Translations under genes and position numbers: made by a program
Assembly (NCBI GenBank): GCA_965276815.1
Contig: CBDIBE010000012.1
Span: 62,001-126,000, forward strand
Length of the DNA: 64,000 nucleotides
Direction: 5' to 3'
Origin: JAVVHH01 sp965276815
GTDB taxonomy: Bacteria; Pseudomonadota; Alphaproteobacteria; Acetobacterales; Acetobacteraceae
Part shown: in pieces, positions 50,195 to 58,938 of the stretch
Layout of the letters: the number at the start of each line of letters is the position of its first letter
Position numbering within the stretch: position 1 is the first letter of the stretch
The notes under the pieces: generated by a model
What the model was told of the DNA's origin: nothing
The model's database searches: none
The model's input: the letters and a program-made list of their open reading frames with translations, nothing else

Positions 50195-51256
50195 TCAGCG
50201 ACCGTGATAACCCGTCGTCAGGACCGGTTTATTATGCCGCCACTTGGGTTCCTTATTCAGTGTCGCGTTCGTAATCTTGCGCAGATTGCGGATCACCATC
50301 CCATACGGCCGGATCGCCGCCGAGGAGAACACCGCCCCAGGCGGCTCATCCATGAACGGCATGAACTTGTCCGGAAAGCCGGGCATTGTGCACCCAATGC
50401 AGATCCCGCCGACATTCGGGCAGCCGCCGATCCCCGCCATCCACCCGCGCTTGGGGACGTTGCATTGCACCACGGGGCCCCAGCACCCAAGCTTAACCAG
50501 ACATTTCGGCGAGCCGTATTGTTCGGTGAAATCGGCCTGTTCGTAATACGCGGCGCGGTCGCAGCCATTATGCACGGTATTGCTGAACAGCCATTTCGGC
50601 CGCAACGCCTGGTCAAGCGGGATCATCGGCGCCAACCCGGCCAGTTGCCGCAGTAAATAGAGCAGCGTCTCCATGAAATTGTCGGGCTGCACCGGGCAAC
50701 CCGGTACGTTGACGATCGGCAACCCGGCCTTCGACTTCCACTCCCACCCCAGGAAGTCCGCCAGACCCATACAACCCGTCGGATTGCCTTGCATGGCATG
50801 GATGCCGCCGTAAGTCGCGCAAGTACCCGCGCCGACCACCGCGAGCGCATGCGGCGCCAGCCGGCTCAGCCACTCCGTCGTACGGATCGGTTGCCCGGTC
50901 ACCGGGTCGGAGCCCTGCGCCGCCCAATACCCCTCGCCGCTCAGCTTCTCGTTCGGGATCGATCCCTCGACCACGAGCACGAAATTCTCGAGTTCGCCGC
51001 GGGCAGCCTTATGGAATGCGGCAAGGAACTCCTCGCCATTCTCGTACGCCAGCACCGGATTATGCAGATGAACCTTGGGCAGGCCCGGGATCGCGCCCAT
51101 GACCACGTCCTCAATACTGGGCTGGCTTGCGGCAGTAATCGAGACCGAATCGCCGTCACAACTGAGCCCCGCCGTCATCCACAATATGTGGACTTCCGTG
51201 ACTTTGGGCGTGTGCTGCGTCTTCCGCCCATACGGGACGGTATCAGCTTCAGCCAT
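50195..51256 (-). CDS. hhyS: [NiFe]-hydrogenase small subunit, group 1h (actinobacterial) type
   Basis: A 353-residue electron-transfer subunit without a Tat signal or C-terminal membrane anchor. Proximal cluster: Cys33, Cys146 and Cys187, with Asp36 in the place of the usual second Cys (GLSCDGDS), giving 3Cys-1Asp as known for Ralstonia eutropha AH. Distal cluster: His229, Cys232, Cys252, Cys258. Medial cluster: Cys265, Cys279, Cys286, Cys289, four Cys, so probably 4Fe-4S rather than 3Fe-4S. First gene of the 14-gene locus. Confidence 0.93.
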   Translation of the reverse strand: MAEADTVPYGRKTQHTPKVTEVHILWMTAGLSCDGDSVSITAASQPSIEDVVMGAIPGLPKVHLHNPVLAYENGEEFLAAFHKAARGELENFVLVVEGSIPNEKLSGEGYWAAQGSDPVTGQPIRTTEWLSRLAPHALAVVGAGTCATYGGIHAMQGNPTGCMGLADFLGWEWKSKAGLPIVNVPGCPVQPDNFMETLLYLLRQLAGLAPMIPLDQALRPKWLFSNTVHNGCDRAAYYEQADFTEQYGSPKCLVKLGCWGPVVQCNVPKRGWMAGIGGCPNVGGICIGCTMPGFPDKFMPFMDEPPGAVFSSAAIRPYGMVIRNLRKITNATLNKEPKWRHNKPVLTTGYHGR

Positions 51257-51510
51257 TGCAAGCTCCCCGGTCGTTTCCCAACCTCGAGCCGCCGTTCCCT
51301 GACCTAACCGGACGCTTCTTGCCCGGTGGAGGGTTGTCGAGCGACCGTAACTACGCTAGGCCCGGCCAAGGGGCGGACGCTAGCGCCGCACGAAAATCGC
51401 ACGCAGACGTGACGTCGCGATCACGCAAGTTCCCGCGGGTCCTCAATTCTTGCTGTTGCAACGATCAGGTTTGCAGACAGACCGAACCACGACCCTGAAG
51501 GTGGCCACGA
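51257..51510. other. Hydrogenase upstream region, no gene seen
   Basis: This 254-bp spacer between the hydrogenase operon and the glycosyltransferase gene must hold the hydrogenase promoter. I looked for a -24/-12 (sigma54) element on the minus strand and found only a near miss (GG and GC spaced by nine instead of ten bases), and no convincing -35/-10 pair. No gene or repeat is supported. Confidence 0.4.
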
Positions 51511-52431
51511 TCAGCTTCGCGCAGATCTAAGCCGCTCCGTCTCGACGGACCGCAGCATCCGTACACAAGCCGCATAGACCTGCTCGACCGACAGCGCCTC
51601 CATCGACGGCGAGTCCGACCGAGCCCACGCAGCGTGCAGCCCGGCCGGCGCCATCTCATCGGCCCGGTTGATCGTCGTGCCGCACAACCCGATCGTCGGC
51701 GCCCCCGAGGCTGCCGCCAGATGCATCAGCCCGCTATCGTTTCCGATATACAGCGCGCAGCGCTGGATGCAGGCGGCCGCCTCGGGCAGAGTCAGCTTGC
51801 CGCACAGGTCGATCGCCCCTGGCAGCGCCGCCAGCAACGGCGCCGCGATCTCGCGCTCGGCCGCGCCGGGCCCGGCGAACACCGCCGGCACCGCGCCTGG
51901 CAGCTCCTCCGCGGCCAGCGCGTCGAACAGCGCAGCGAACCGGGTCGCCGGCCACACTTTCGGCGCCCAGTTCGCAGTCGCGCCCAGGCCGATGACCGGC
52001 CGGTCCGCCGGCAGCAATGCGGCGGCGAGCGCCCGGTCCTCCGCCGCCGTCCAGACCACCGGCAACGGCGGCGGCGACAGCCCCAGCATCGCCCCGTGCT
52101 GCTCGAACATCCTTCCCGGCCGTGGCCGCCGTACCACACGCCGCCGAGCCGCCAGCAAATAGGCGATCGCCGACCCCCTGATGTCCACCACCAGGTCCCA
52201 AAAAATCAGCGCGACCTCCCGCCACAGCTTCAGCCAGTGCGAATTATTCTTGTGCTTGACGACCAGTATCGTCCGCTCGAGGTTGGGCATACGCGCGAAC
52301 ACGCCCTCCGCCACCGGGCCGCAGGCGATGGTGACCCGGCAACCCGGATGCTGCTTGATCAGCCGGTCGAGCACGCCCGTCGTGATCACCGCGTCGCCGA
52401 TCCGGTTGGAGGAGATGAACAGGATGCGCAC
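51511..52431 (-). CDS. Glycosyltransferase family 9 (heptosyltransferase-like)
   Basis: A 306-residue GT9/GT-B enzyme. The start VRILFISSNRIGDAVITTGVLD is the family beginning, with the RIGDA acceptor-side loop. VIGLGATANWAPKVWPATRFAAL (about residue 155) and YIGNDSGLMHLAAASGAPTIGLCG (about residue 230) form the donor-sugar site. It probably adds a heptose or similar sugar to lipopolysaccharide core. GTG 52431 places the first strand at residue 1; the longer frame is poor. Divergent from dnaB with 122 bp between the starts. Confidence 0.85.
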   Translation of the reverse strand: MRILFISSNRIGDAVITTGVLDRLIKQHPGCRVTIACGPVAEGVFARMPNLERTILVVKHKNNSHWLKLWREVALIFWDLVVDIRGSAIAYLLAARRRVVRRPRPGRMFEQHGAMLGLSPPPLPVVWTAAEDRALAAALLPADRPVIGLGATANWAPKVWPATRFAALFDALAAEELPGAVPAVFAGPGAAEREIAAPLLAALPGAIDLCGKLTLPEAAACIQRCALYIGNDSGLMHLAAASGAPTIGLCGTTINRADEMAPAGLHAAWARSDSPSMEALSVEQVYAACVRMLRSVETERLRSARS

Positions 52432-52553
52432 GATGCCCGCCTGCCACACCCCGCAAAAACCGGCAACCCGGCCGGACTTACTCCCAGGTACCACAGTTAC
52501 CCACAAGCGAATCGGTGCGGGACTCGGGACCACTCGGCTAAGCTGCCGGCCAC

Positions 52554-54044
52554 ATGAACGCCATCGATCAGCCTCTGGCCGGCCTCTCGCAAAGGCAGCC
52601 CCCGTCCAACGACCGCGCCGAACGCGCCCTGCTAGGGGCGTTGCTGGCCAACAACAAGGCGTATGACCGGGTCGGCGACTTCCTCGCCCCAGACCACTTC
52701 GCCGACCCCATCCACGGCCGGATTTTCCACGCGATCAAGCGCCGGGTCGAATCCGGGCAACTCGCCGATGCCATCACGCTGAAGGCCGAGTTCGAGCATT
52801 CCGGCGTGCTCGAGGAGGTCGGCGGCGTCCCCTACCTGGCGCAATTGCTGACCGCGATGGTCGGCATCATCAACGCCGGCGAGTATGGGCGGGCCATCCA
52901 CGACGCCTGGTTGCGCCGCCAGTTGATCGACATCGGCGAGGTCGTCGTCAACAACGCCTTCGGCGCCGAACCCGAGCTCGATGGGCGGGCGCAGATCGAG
53001 CGCGCCGAGACCGACCTGTTCCAGCTTGCCACTGAAGGCCGCAGCACCACCGGATTCGTCAGCTTCGAGCAGGCCTTGACCGAGGCGATCGAGAGCGCGC
53101 AGCGGGCCTTTCACCGCAGCGGCCATGTCAGCGGCCTGTCCACCGGGCTGCGCGACCTCGACAAGAAGACCGGCGGCCTGCATCCCTCCGACCTGGTCAT
53201 CCTCGCCGGCCGGCCCGGCATGGGCAAGAGCGCGTTGGCCACCAAGATCGCCTTCGGCGCCGCCCGCGCCCTGGTGCGCGACGCCCAATCCAACGGCGCC
53301 GACGTTCAGCCCAAGGGCAGCGTGGCGATCTTCTCGCTCGAAATGAGCGCCGAGCAGCTCGCGACCCGGCTGCTGGCCGAGGAATCCCGCGTCTCCGCCG
53401 ACCGCATCCGCCGCGGCGAGATCGGCCAAAAGGATTTCAACCGCTTCGTCGAGGTCAGCCGCGAGATCCAGTCCCTGCCGCTGCACATCGACGACACGCC
53501 AGCGCTGAGCATGTCGGCGATGCGCACCCGCTGCCGCCGCCTGCAGCGCACCAAAGGCTTGAGCCTGATCGTGGTGGACTACCTCCAGCTCATGCGCCCC
53601 AGTGTCGGCACCAAGCCGGAGAGCCGGGTGCTGGAAATCAGCCAGATCACCCAGGGGCTCAAGGCGATCGCCAAGGAGCTGAGCGTCCCGGTCCTCGCCT
53701 TGTCCCAGCTCTCCCGCGCCGTCGAGAGCCGCGAAGACAAGCGCCCGCAATTAGCCGACCTGCGCGAAAGCGGCACGATCGAGCAGGACGCCGACATGGT
53801 CATGTTCATCTACCGCGACGAATACTACCTGCAGCAGCGGGCGCCGAAGCAGATGGCGTTCGACTCCGAGGACAAGTTCCAGAACGCGCTCGACAAATGG
53901 CAGCGCGACATGGAGCAGGTGCACAACAAGGCCGAGGTCCTGATCGAAAAGCAGCGGCACGGCCCCACCGGCAAGATCGACCTGCTGTTCGAGGGCGAGT
54001 TCACCCGCTACGCCGATTTGGATGTCCATCACGCAGCGGATTAG
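52554..54044 (+). CDS. dnaB: Replicative DNA helicase DnaB
   Basis: A 496-residue hexameric helicase. The N-terminal domain (about residues 12-125) begins PPSNDRAERALLGALL, followed by a linker and the RecA-like domain with Walker A GRPGMGKSA (about residues 221-229), IFSLEMSAEQLATRLLAEE, Walker B LIVVDYLQLM and LSQLSRAVESREDKRPQLADLRESGTIEQDADMVMF. No intein is present. It unwinds DNA at the fork. Compared with shorter homologues there is a modest insertion around residues 240-260 (RDAQSNGADVQPKG). Its 3' end overlaps alr by 23 bases. Confidence 0.95.
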   Translation: MNAIDQPLAGLSQRQPPSNDRAERALLGALLANNKAYDRVGDFLAPDHFADPIHGRIFHAIKRRVESGQLADAITLKAEFEHSGVLEEVGGVPYLAQLLTAMVGIINAGEYGRAIHDAWLRRQLIDIGEVVVNNAFGAEPELDGRAQIERAETDLFQLATEGRSTTGFVSFEQALTEAIESAQRAFHRSGHVSGLSTGLRDLDKKTGGLHPSDLVILAGRPGMGKSALATKIAFGAARALVRDAQSNGADVQPKGSVAIFSLEMSAEQLATRLLAEESRVSADRIRRGEIGQKDFNRFVEVSREIQSLPLHIDDTPALSMSAMRTRCRRLQRTKGLSLIVVDYLQLMRPSVGTKPESRVLEISQITQGLKAIAKELSVPVLALSQLSRAVESREDKRPQLADLRESGTIEQDADMVMFIYRDEYYLQQRAPKQMAFDSEDKFQNALDKWQRDMEQVHNKAEVLIEKQRHGPTGKIDLLFEGEFTRYADLDVHHAAD

Positions 54045-55095
54045 CGCCGCCGCCGAGCTGACGGTCGACCTCGGCGCAATCGCGGCCAACTGGCAATCCC
54101 TCCGTGCGCGCCATCCCTCCGGCGAGGTAGGCGCGGTCCTAAAGGCCGACGCCTACGGGCTGGGCGCCCCGCGCGTGGCGTCGACGCTCTATTCGGCAGG
54201 CTGCCGGCATTTCTTCGTGGCCCATCTGCAGGAGGCACTGGCCATTCGCGCCTTGCTGCCAGATGCCGAGCTGGCCGTGCTGAACGGCCTCTGGCCCGGC
54301 GATGCGCCCATCTACGCCGAGAACGGCATCCTCCCGGTACTCGGGTCGCTCAGGGAAATCGCCGCGTGGCGAGGCCCGGCGCTGCTGCACGTGGATACCG
54401 GCATGCACCGGCTCGGCCTCGCGGCCGAAGAAGTGGCGCAGCTCGCCTCCAAGCCCGGCCTGTTGGGCGCGATCGACATCCGCTACGTGATGACCCATCT
54501 TGTCTCGGCGGAACTGCCGGGCGACACGATGAATGCCCGCCAGCTCGCGCGGTTTGCCGAGGCCTGCACCCATCTGCCACCCGCCCGCAAAAGCCTGGCC
54601 AACTCGTCTGGCATCTTCCTCGGGCCAGATTTCGCCTCCGACCTCGCCCGACCCGGCGCCGCGCTCTACGGCGTCAACCCCACCCCAGGCCAACCCAACC
54701 CGATGCGGGACGCCGTGCGGCTGCGCGCCCGCATCCTGCATGTCCGCCAGATCGGACCCGGCGAGGCAGTCGGCTATAACGGAACCTGGACCGCCGCGCG
54801 GCCCAGCCGCATCGGCACGGTTTCGGCCGGCTATGCCGACGGATTCCTGCGCAGCCTCTCCGACCGGGCTTACGGGTTTTTTGACGGCAGGCCGGTCCCG
54901 CTGGTAGGGCGTGTGTCCATGGACCTCGCGACGTTCGACCTGACCGACGAACCCGGCGCGCAACCCGGAACCTGGCTCGACCTTATCGGGCCCGCAATGC
55001 CAGTCGACGCGGTCGCCACGCGCGCCGGCACCAACGGGTATGAGATCCTGACCAGTCTCGGACGCCGATACCGCCGGACCTATATCGGCGCATGA
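54022..55095 (+). CDS. alr: Alanine racemase
   Basis: A 357-residue fold-III PLP enzyme that makes D-alanine for peptidoglycan. The PLP-binding lysine is in VLKADAYGLGA (about Lys41). The second catalytic base Tyr is in GEAVGYNGTW (about residue 252). LLHVDTGMHRLGL, SAGYADGFLRS and VGRVSMDLATFDL are further family blocks. The ATG at 54022 lies inside the dnaB end, implying coupling; the mla stop-start overlap follows at 55092-55095. Confidence 0.93.
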   Translation: MSITQRISAAAELTVDLGAIAANWQSLRARHPSGEVGAVLKADAYGLGAPRVASTLYSAGCRHFFVAHLQEALAIRALLPDAELAVLNGLWPGDAPIYAENGILPVLGSLREIAAWRGPALLHVDTGMHRLGLAAEEVAQLASKPGLLGAIDIRYVMTHLVSAELPGDTMNARQLARFAEACTHLPPARKSLANSSGIFLGPDFASDLARPGAALYGVNPTPGQPNPMRDAVRLRARILHVRQIGPGEAVGYNGTWTAARPSRIGTVSAGYADGFLRSLSDRAYGFFDGRPVPLVGRVSMDLATFDLTDEPGAQPGTWLDLIGPAMPVDAVATRAGTNGYEILTSLGRRYRRTYIGA

Positions 55096-55877
55096 ACGGT
55101 CTGATGGACGTGGTCGCCGCGGTCGGGCGCGGAACGATCTGGGCCGTGCGCGGCACCGGGTCGGCGGCGCTGTTCGCCGCGCTCGGGTTTTCGCACCTGC
55201 TGCGGCCACCCTTCTACGGCCGGATGTTCGTGCGGTCCTTCGTCGAGTTCAGCTATTTCAGCCTGCCGGTCGTGGCACTCACCGCCGTGTTCTCGGGAAT
55301 GGTGATCGCGCTGCAATCCTTCACCGGATTCTCGCGCTACAACGCCGATAGCGCGGTGGCGGGTGTGGTGGCGCTGTCGGTGGTGCGTGAGTTGGGGCCG
55401 GTGCTGGCCGCGCTGCTGGTGTCCGGCCGGGTCGGCGCGGCGATGGCGGCCGAATTGGGCACGATGCGCGTGACCGACCAGATCGACGCGCTCGGCACCT
55501 TGTCCACCAACCCGATGAAATACCTCGTCGCCCCGCGGCTGCTCGCGGGAACGGTGGCGTTGCCGTTGCTGGCGGTGGTGGCGGATATTCTCGGGGTTGC
55601 CGGCGGCTTTCTGGTCAGCACGGTCAAGCTCGGCTTCGTCCCGCACACCTATATTGTCAGCACGTTCGATATCCTGACCGCCAATGACATCGTCGTCGGC
55701 CTGGCCAAGGCGGCGGTGTTCGGCTTCCTGATCGCGCTGATGGGCTGCTACAATGGCTACAACAGCCGCGGCGGCGCCGAGGGGGTCGGCTCGGCGACAA
55801 CCAGCGCGGTGGTGGCGGCCAGCATCCTCATCCTCGCCTTCGATTATGTCATGACGGAATTGTTCTTCGCGCGATGA
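55092..55877 (+). CDS. mlaE: Phospholipid-transport ABC permease MlaE
   Basis: A 261-residue permease of the MlaE/YrbE family. AVFSGMVIALQSFTGFSRY (about residues 61-79), the conserved VRELGPVLAALLVSGRVGAAMAAELGTMRVTDQIDAL block (about 99-135), and GFLIALMGCYNGYNSRGGAEGVG near the C-terminus are diagnostic. With MlaF and substrate-binding partners it moves phospholipid between inner membrane and the outer-membrane side. Coupled by ATGA to alr before and mlaF after. No mlaD/mlaC gene follows here. Confidence 0.92.
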   Translation: MNGLMDVVAAVGRGTIWAVRGTGSAALFAALGFSHLLRPPFYGRMFVRSFVEFSYFSLPVVALTAVFSGMVIALQSFTGFSRYNADSAVAGVVALSVVRELGPVLAALLVSGRVGAAMAAELGTMRVTDQIDALGTLSTNPMKYLVAPRLLAGTVALPLLAVVADILGVAGGFLVSTVKLGFVPHTYIVSTFDILTANDIVVGLAKAAVFGFLIALMGCYNGYNSRGGAEGVGSATTSAVVAASILILAFDYVMTELFFAR

Positions 55878-56647
55878 GCCGCGAGCCGAAGATCCGCATT
55901 CGCGGCCTGCGCAAGGCGTTCGGGCCGAAGCAGGTCCTGGACGGCGTCGATCTCGACGTCGCTCCGGGCACCTCGATGGTGGTGATCGGCGGCTCGGGCA
56001 GCGGCAAGTCGGTGCTGATCAAGTGCATTCTAGGCCTGGTCGAGCCGGATGCGGGCGTGATCGAGATCGACGGAAAAGACGTGCTGCGGATGGACCGTCG
56101 GTCGCGCGAACAGGTGAATGCCAGCATCGGCATGCTGTTCCAGGCCGGCGCGCTGTTCGACAGCCTGCCGGTTTGGGAGAACGTGGCCTTCGGCCTGCTC
56201 GCCCGGCACAAGGTCGACCGCTCGCACGCCAGGGAGCGGTCGGCCGAGGTCCTGGCCCAAGTCGGTCTGGCCCCAGAGGTCGGCGACCTCTCCCCCGCGG
56301 AGCTTTCCGGCGGCATGCAAAAGCGCGTCGGCCTGGCCCGCGCCATTGCGGCGCGCCCGGAGATCATGTTCTTCGACGAGCCGACCACCGGTCTCGACCC
56401 GATCATGGGCGCGGTGATCGACGGCCTCATCGTCGACTGCGTCAAGCGCCTCGGCAGCACCGCCATCGCCATCACCCACGACATGGCCAGCGCCACCCGC
56501 ATCGGCGATCAGGCGGCGATGCTATACGCCGGCAAGATCGTCTGGCAGGGCCAAGCCTCCGAGCTAATGCAAACCCAAAACGCCCTCGTCCACCAATTCA
56601 CCCACGGCCTGCGCGAAGGCCCAATCCAGATGCAACTGCGGCGGTGA
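55874..56647 (+). CDS. mlaF: Phospholipid-transport ABC ATPase MlaF
   Basis: A 257-residue ATPase: Walker A GGSGSGKSV (about residues 37-45), Q-loop MLFQAGALFDSL, signature LSGGMQKRVGLARA, Walker B IMFFDEPTTGLDP, and H-loop ITHDM. The AGALFDSLPVWENVAFGL stretch is specific to MlaF. Partner of MlaE, overlapping it by four bases. The C-terminal tail (REGPIQMQLRR) is normal in length. Confidence 0.93.
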   Translation: MSREPKIRIRGLRKAFGPKQVLDGVDLDVAPGTSMVVIGGSGSGKSVLIKCILGLVEPDAGVIEIDGKDVLRMDRRSREQVNASIGMLFQAGALFDSLPVWENVAFGLLARHKVDRSHARERSAEVLAQVGLAPEVGDLSPAELSGGMQKRVGLARAIAARPEIMFFDEPTTGLDPIMGAVIDGLIVDCVKRLGSTAIAITHDMASATRIGDQAAMLYAGKIVWQGQASELMQTQNALVHQFTHGLREGPIQMQLRR

Positions 56648-56671
56648 ACGCCGGTGTGATAGAGTGCGGGC

Positions 56672-56977
56672 ATGAACGAGATTCCTCGCCGTGACCGATA
56701 CGCTGAAGACATAGCCCGTGCGCGCGAGATCGTCGGGCGGCATGCCCTGCCGGACTTCATCACCGGCTTCGATGTCCGGCTGACCCATTCCCAGTTCGGA
56801 GAGCCGGCAGTCATCGTGGCATTCAGGACCAAGGACGGCAGTCGTGACTTGCCCCAAGACCAGCTCTTCAGGCGGGCACGGGAATATGGGAAGCTGGAAA
56901 GAGTCGTGCTGGACGAACTCTTGGACGCGTTCGACGACCGCTTGCCGTTCTCTGTGCTGGAGCCCGAAGCAAATTAG
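56672..56977 (+). CDS. Small acidic protein, first gene of a HEPN-type pair
   Basis: A 101-residue protein with no membrane segment. The central part (FDVRLTHSQFGEPAVIVAFR) is strand-rich, followed by the helix FRRAREYGKLERVVLDELLDAFDDRLPFSVLEPEAN. The ending (DDRLPFSV.EPE) is of a type I have seen in small proteins encoded before HEPN-domain genes. It lies 24 bp after mlaF and 14 bp before the HEPN-like gene. It could be the partner or antitoxin of that protein. Family not recognised with certainty. Confidence 0.6.
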   Translation: MNEIPRRDRYAEDIARAREIVGRHALPDFITGFDVRLTHSQFGEPAVIVAFRTKDGSRDLPQDQLFRRAREYGKLERVVLDELLDAFDDRLPFSVLEPEAN

Positions 56978-56991
56978 AGTGCGAGTTTAGC

Positions 56992-57504
56992 TTGATCGCT
57001 GCCTCGGATCTCCTGATCGAAGCCCTTGCGGCCGTAATTCGAACCCCCACCCCGACTGAAACCGAACTACGGCGGGCGATCTCTACCGCCTACTATGGCC
57101 TGTTTCACACGCTGATTGAGCAAGCATCCATATCCTTTGCTGCACTCGATCCCAAGCTACGAGCGCAAATCTCGCGCGCCTACAGTCATGGCACGATGAG
57201 AAAAACTTGCGAGGACTTCTGGAAAGGCCGTTCCGGCCGATACCCACCGCCGCTGGATGTGTTGCTCACCGGACCACTGGACGCGCGGCTGGCAGGGATT
57301 GCAGGTGACTTTCTTCACCTTCAAGAAGCCCGGCAAGTCGCCGACTACGAACTCACAGCCGCACTCGACTCCAGCTACGCCGTAGAAAAAGTCGAACAGG
57401 CGCATAGCGCGGCTCAGACTTTGATCTCGATCAAGCACCTGCCGGAAACGGAAGTCTTCCTCACCGCCCTCCTGCTCGGCGATCGCTGGAATCGCCGTGG
57501 CTAA
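56992..57504 (+). CDS. HEPN-domain-like protein
   Basis: A 170-residue all-helical protein. TELRRAISTAYYGLFHTLIEQAS (about residues 24-46) is the HEPN first-helix pattern (R..I..AYY..FH), and EARQVADYELTAALDSSYAVEKVEQAHSAAQTLI (about 118-151) is the matching later part. The RNase motif R-x4-6-H of toxic HEPN proteins is not seen: the RQVADYE site has no His. So it may be a non-nuclease HEPN or a different effector. The start is TTG at 56992; its stop overlaps the GTG of radA. Codon use is less GC-biased than its neighbours, which hints at transfer. Confidence 0.65.
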   Translation: MIAASDLLIEALAAVIRTPTPTETELRRAISTAYYGLFHTLIEQASISFAALDPKLRAQISRAYSHGTMRKTCEDFWKGRSGRYPPPLDVLLTGPLDARLAGIAGDFLHLQEARQVADYELTAALDSSYAVEKVEQAHSAAQTLISIKHLPETEVFLTALLLGDRWNRRG

Positions 57505-58882
57505 GCCCGCCACCCGCTACGTCTGCCAGAATTGCGGCGCCGCCTACCCGAAATGGGTCGGCCGCTGCGAGACATGCGGCGAGTGGAACACCCTCGCCGA
57601 GGAAACCCAGGAAACCCGGCCCGGCGCCAGCCGCACCACCGGCAAGCGGGTCGCCTTCGTCGGCCTGCAAGGCGCCGCCGACCCGCCCCCGCGCGCCATC
57701 ACCGGCATCGCCGAACTCGACCGCGTCCTCGGCGGCGGCTTCGTCCCTGCCTCCGCCGTCCTCGTCGGCGGCGACCCCGGAATCGGCAAATCCACCCTCA
57801 TGCTGCAGACCGCAGCCACCCTCGCCCGCTCCGGCCGCCGCGTCATGTACGTCTCCGGCGAGGAATCGATCGACCAGGTCCGCCTGCGCGCCCGCCGCCT
57901 CGGCCTCGCCGACGCCACGCTCGAACTTGCCGCCGCCATCAACGTCCGCGACATCGCCGCCACGCTCGACGCCGAGCGCGACCTCGGCCTCGTCGTCATC
58001 GACAGCATCCAGACCATGTGGCTCGACACCATCGAAAGCGCCCCCGGCACGGTCGGCCAAGTCCGCGCCGCCAGCTTCGAGCTAATCCGCCTCGCCAAGG
58101 CCCGCGGCTTCGCCCTCGTCCTCGTCGGCCACGTCACCAAGGAAGGCGCCATCGCCGGCCCCCGCGTGCTCGAGCACATGGTCGACGCCGTGCTGTACTT
58201 CGAAGGCGACCGCGGCCACCAGTTCCGCATCCTGCGCGCGGTCAAAAACCGCTTCGGCGCCACCGACGAGATCGGCGTCTTCGAAATGACCGAAACCGGC
58301 CTCGCCGAAGTCCCCAACCCCTCCGCCCTCTTCCTTGCCGAGCGCCGCGGCAACATCGCCGGCTCCGCCGTCTTTGCCGGCCTCGAAGGCACCAGGCCGG
58401 TCCTGGTCGAGGTCCAAGCCCTCCTCTCCCCCAATGCCGGCGGCTCCCCCCGCCGCTCCGTCGTCGGCTGGGACGGCGGCCGCCTCTCGATGCTGCTCGC
58501 CGTCCTCGACGCCCGCGCCGGCCTGCGCCTCTCCGCCTCCGACGTTTATCTTAATGTCGCCGGCGGCCTGCGCGTGGGCGAGCCCGCCGCCGACCTTGCT
58601 GTGGCCGCAGCACTCACCTCCGCGGCGAGCGACACGCCAACCCGCGCCGATGTCGTCTACTTCGGCGAAGTCGGCCTCTCCGGCGAGGTCCGCCAAGTCG
58701 CCCAAGCCGAAGCCCGGCTGAAAGAAGCGCAAAAACTCGGCTTCGCCTCGGCCTGCCTGCCGCGCCGCCTCGGCGGCCGCAAGCTCGCCGCCCCCGAAGG
58801 CCTCCGCCTCGAGGAGATCGGCCATCTCACCGACTTGATCGCCGCCTTCGCAGGGAAACCAGCCGTAACCGATCCATCATAA
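57497..58882 (+). CDS. radA: DNA repair protein RadA/Sms
   Basis: A 461-residue branch-migration ATPase in recombinational repair. The N-terminal C4 zinc finger is CQNCGAAYPKWVGRCETCGEW (9-29). The RecA-like core has Walker A GGDPGIGKST (about residues 92-101), Walker B LVVIDSIQTMW and the RadA-specific KNRFG motif (RAVKNRFGATDEIG, about residues 249-262). The Lon-like C-terminal domain follows (from about 290). The GTG start overlaps the HEPN-gene stop by eight bases, which couples it to that pair. Confidence 0.94.
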   Translation: MAKPATRYVCQNCGAAYPKWVGRCETCGEWNTLAEETQETRPGASRTTGKRVAFVGLQGAADPPPRAITGIAELDRVLGGGFVPASAVLVGGDPGIGKSTLMLQTAATLARSGRRVMYVSGEESIDQVRLRARRLGLADATLELAAAINVRDIAATLDAERDLGLVVIDSIQTMWLDTIESAPGTVGQVRAASFELIRLAKARGFALVLVGHVTKEGAIAGPRVLEHMVDAVLYFEGDRGHQFRILRAVKNRFGATDEIGVFEMTETGLAEVPNPSALFLAERRGNIAGSAVFAGLEGTRPVLVEVQALLSPNAGGSPRRSVVGWDGGRLSMLLAVLDARAGLRLSASDVYLNVAGGLRVGEPAADLAVAAALTSAASDTPTRADVVYFGEVGLSGEVRQVAQAEARLKEAQKLGFASACLPRRLGGRKLAAPEGLRLEEIGHLTDLIAAFAGKPAVTDPS

Positions 58883-58938
58883 TTTGGCGGACTCGGCCTC
58901 GTCCTGTATACCGCCTCACTTACGATAACGGCGGTTCG

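Noticed and set aside
51257..51510. Sigma54 (-24/-12) promoter for the hydrogenase operon
   Set aside because: The best match on the minus strand has the wrong GG-to-GC spacing by one base, and no activator gene is nearby.
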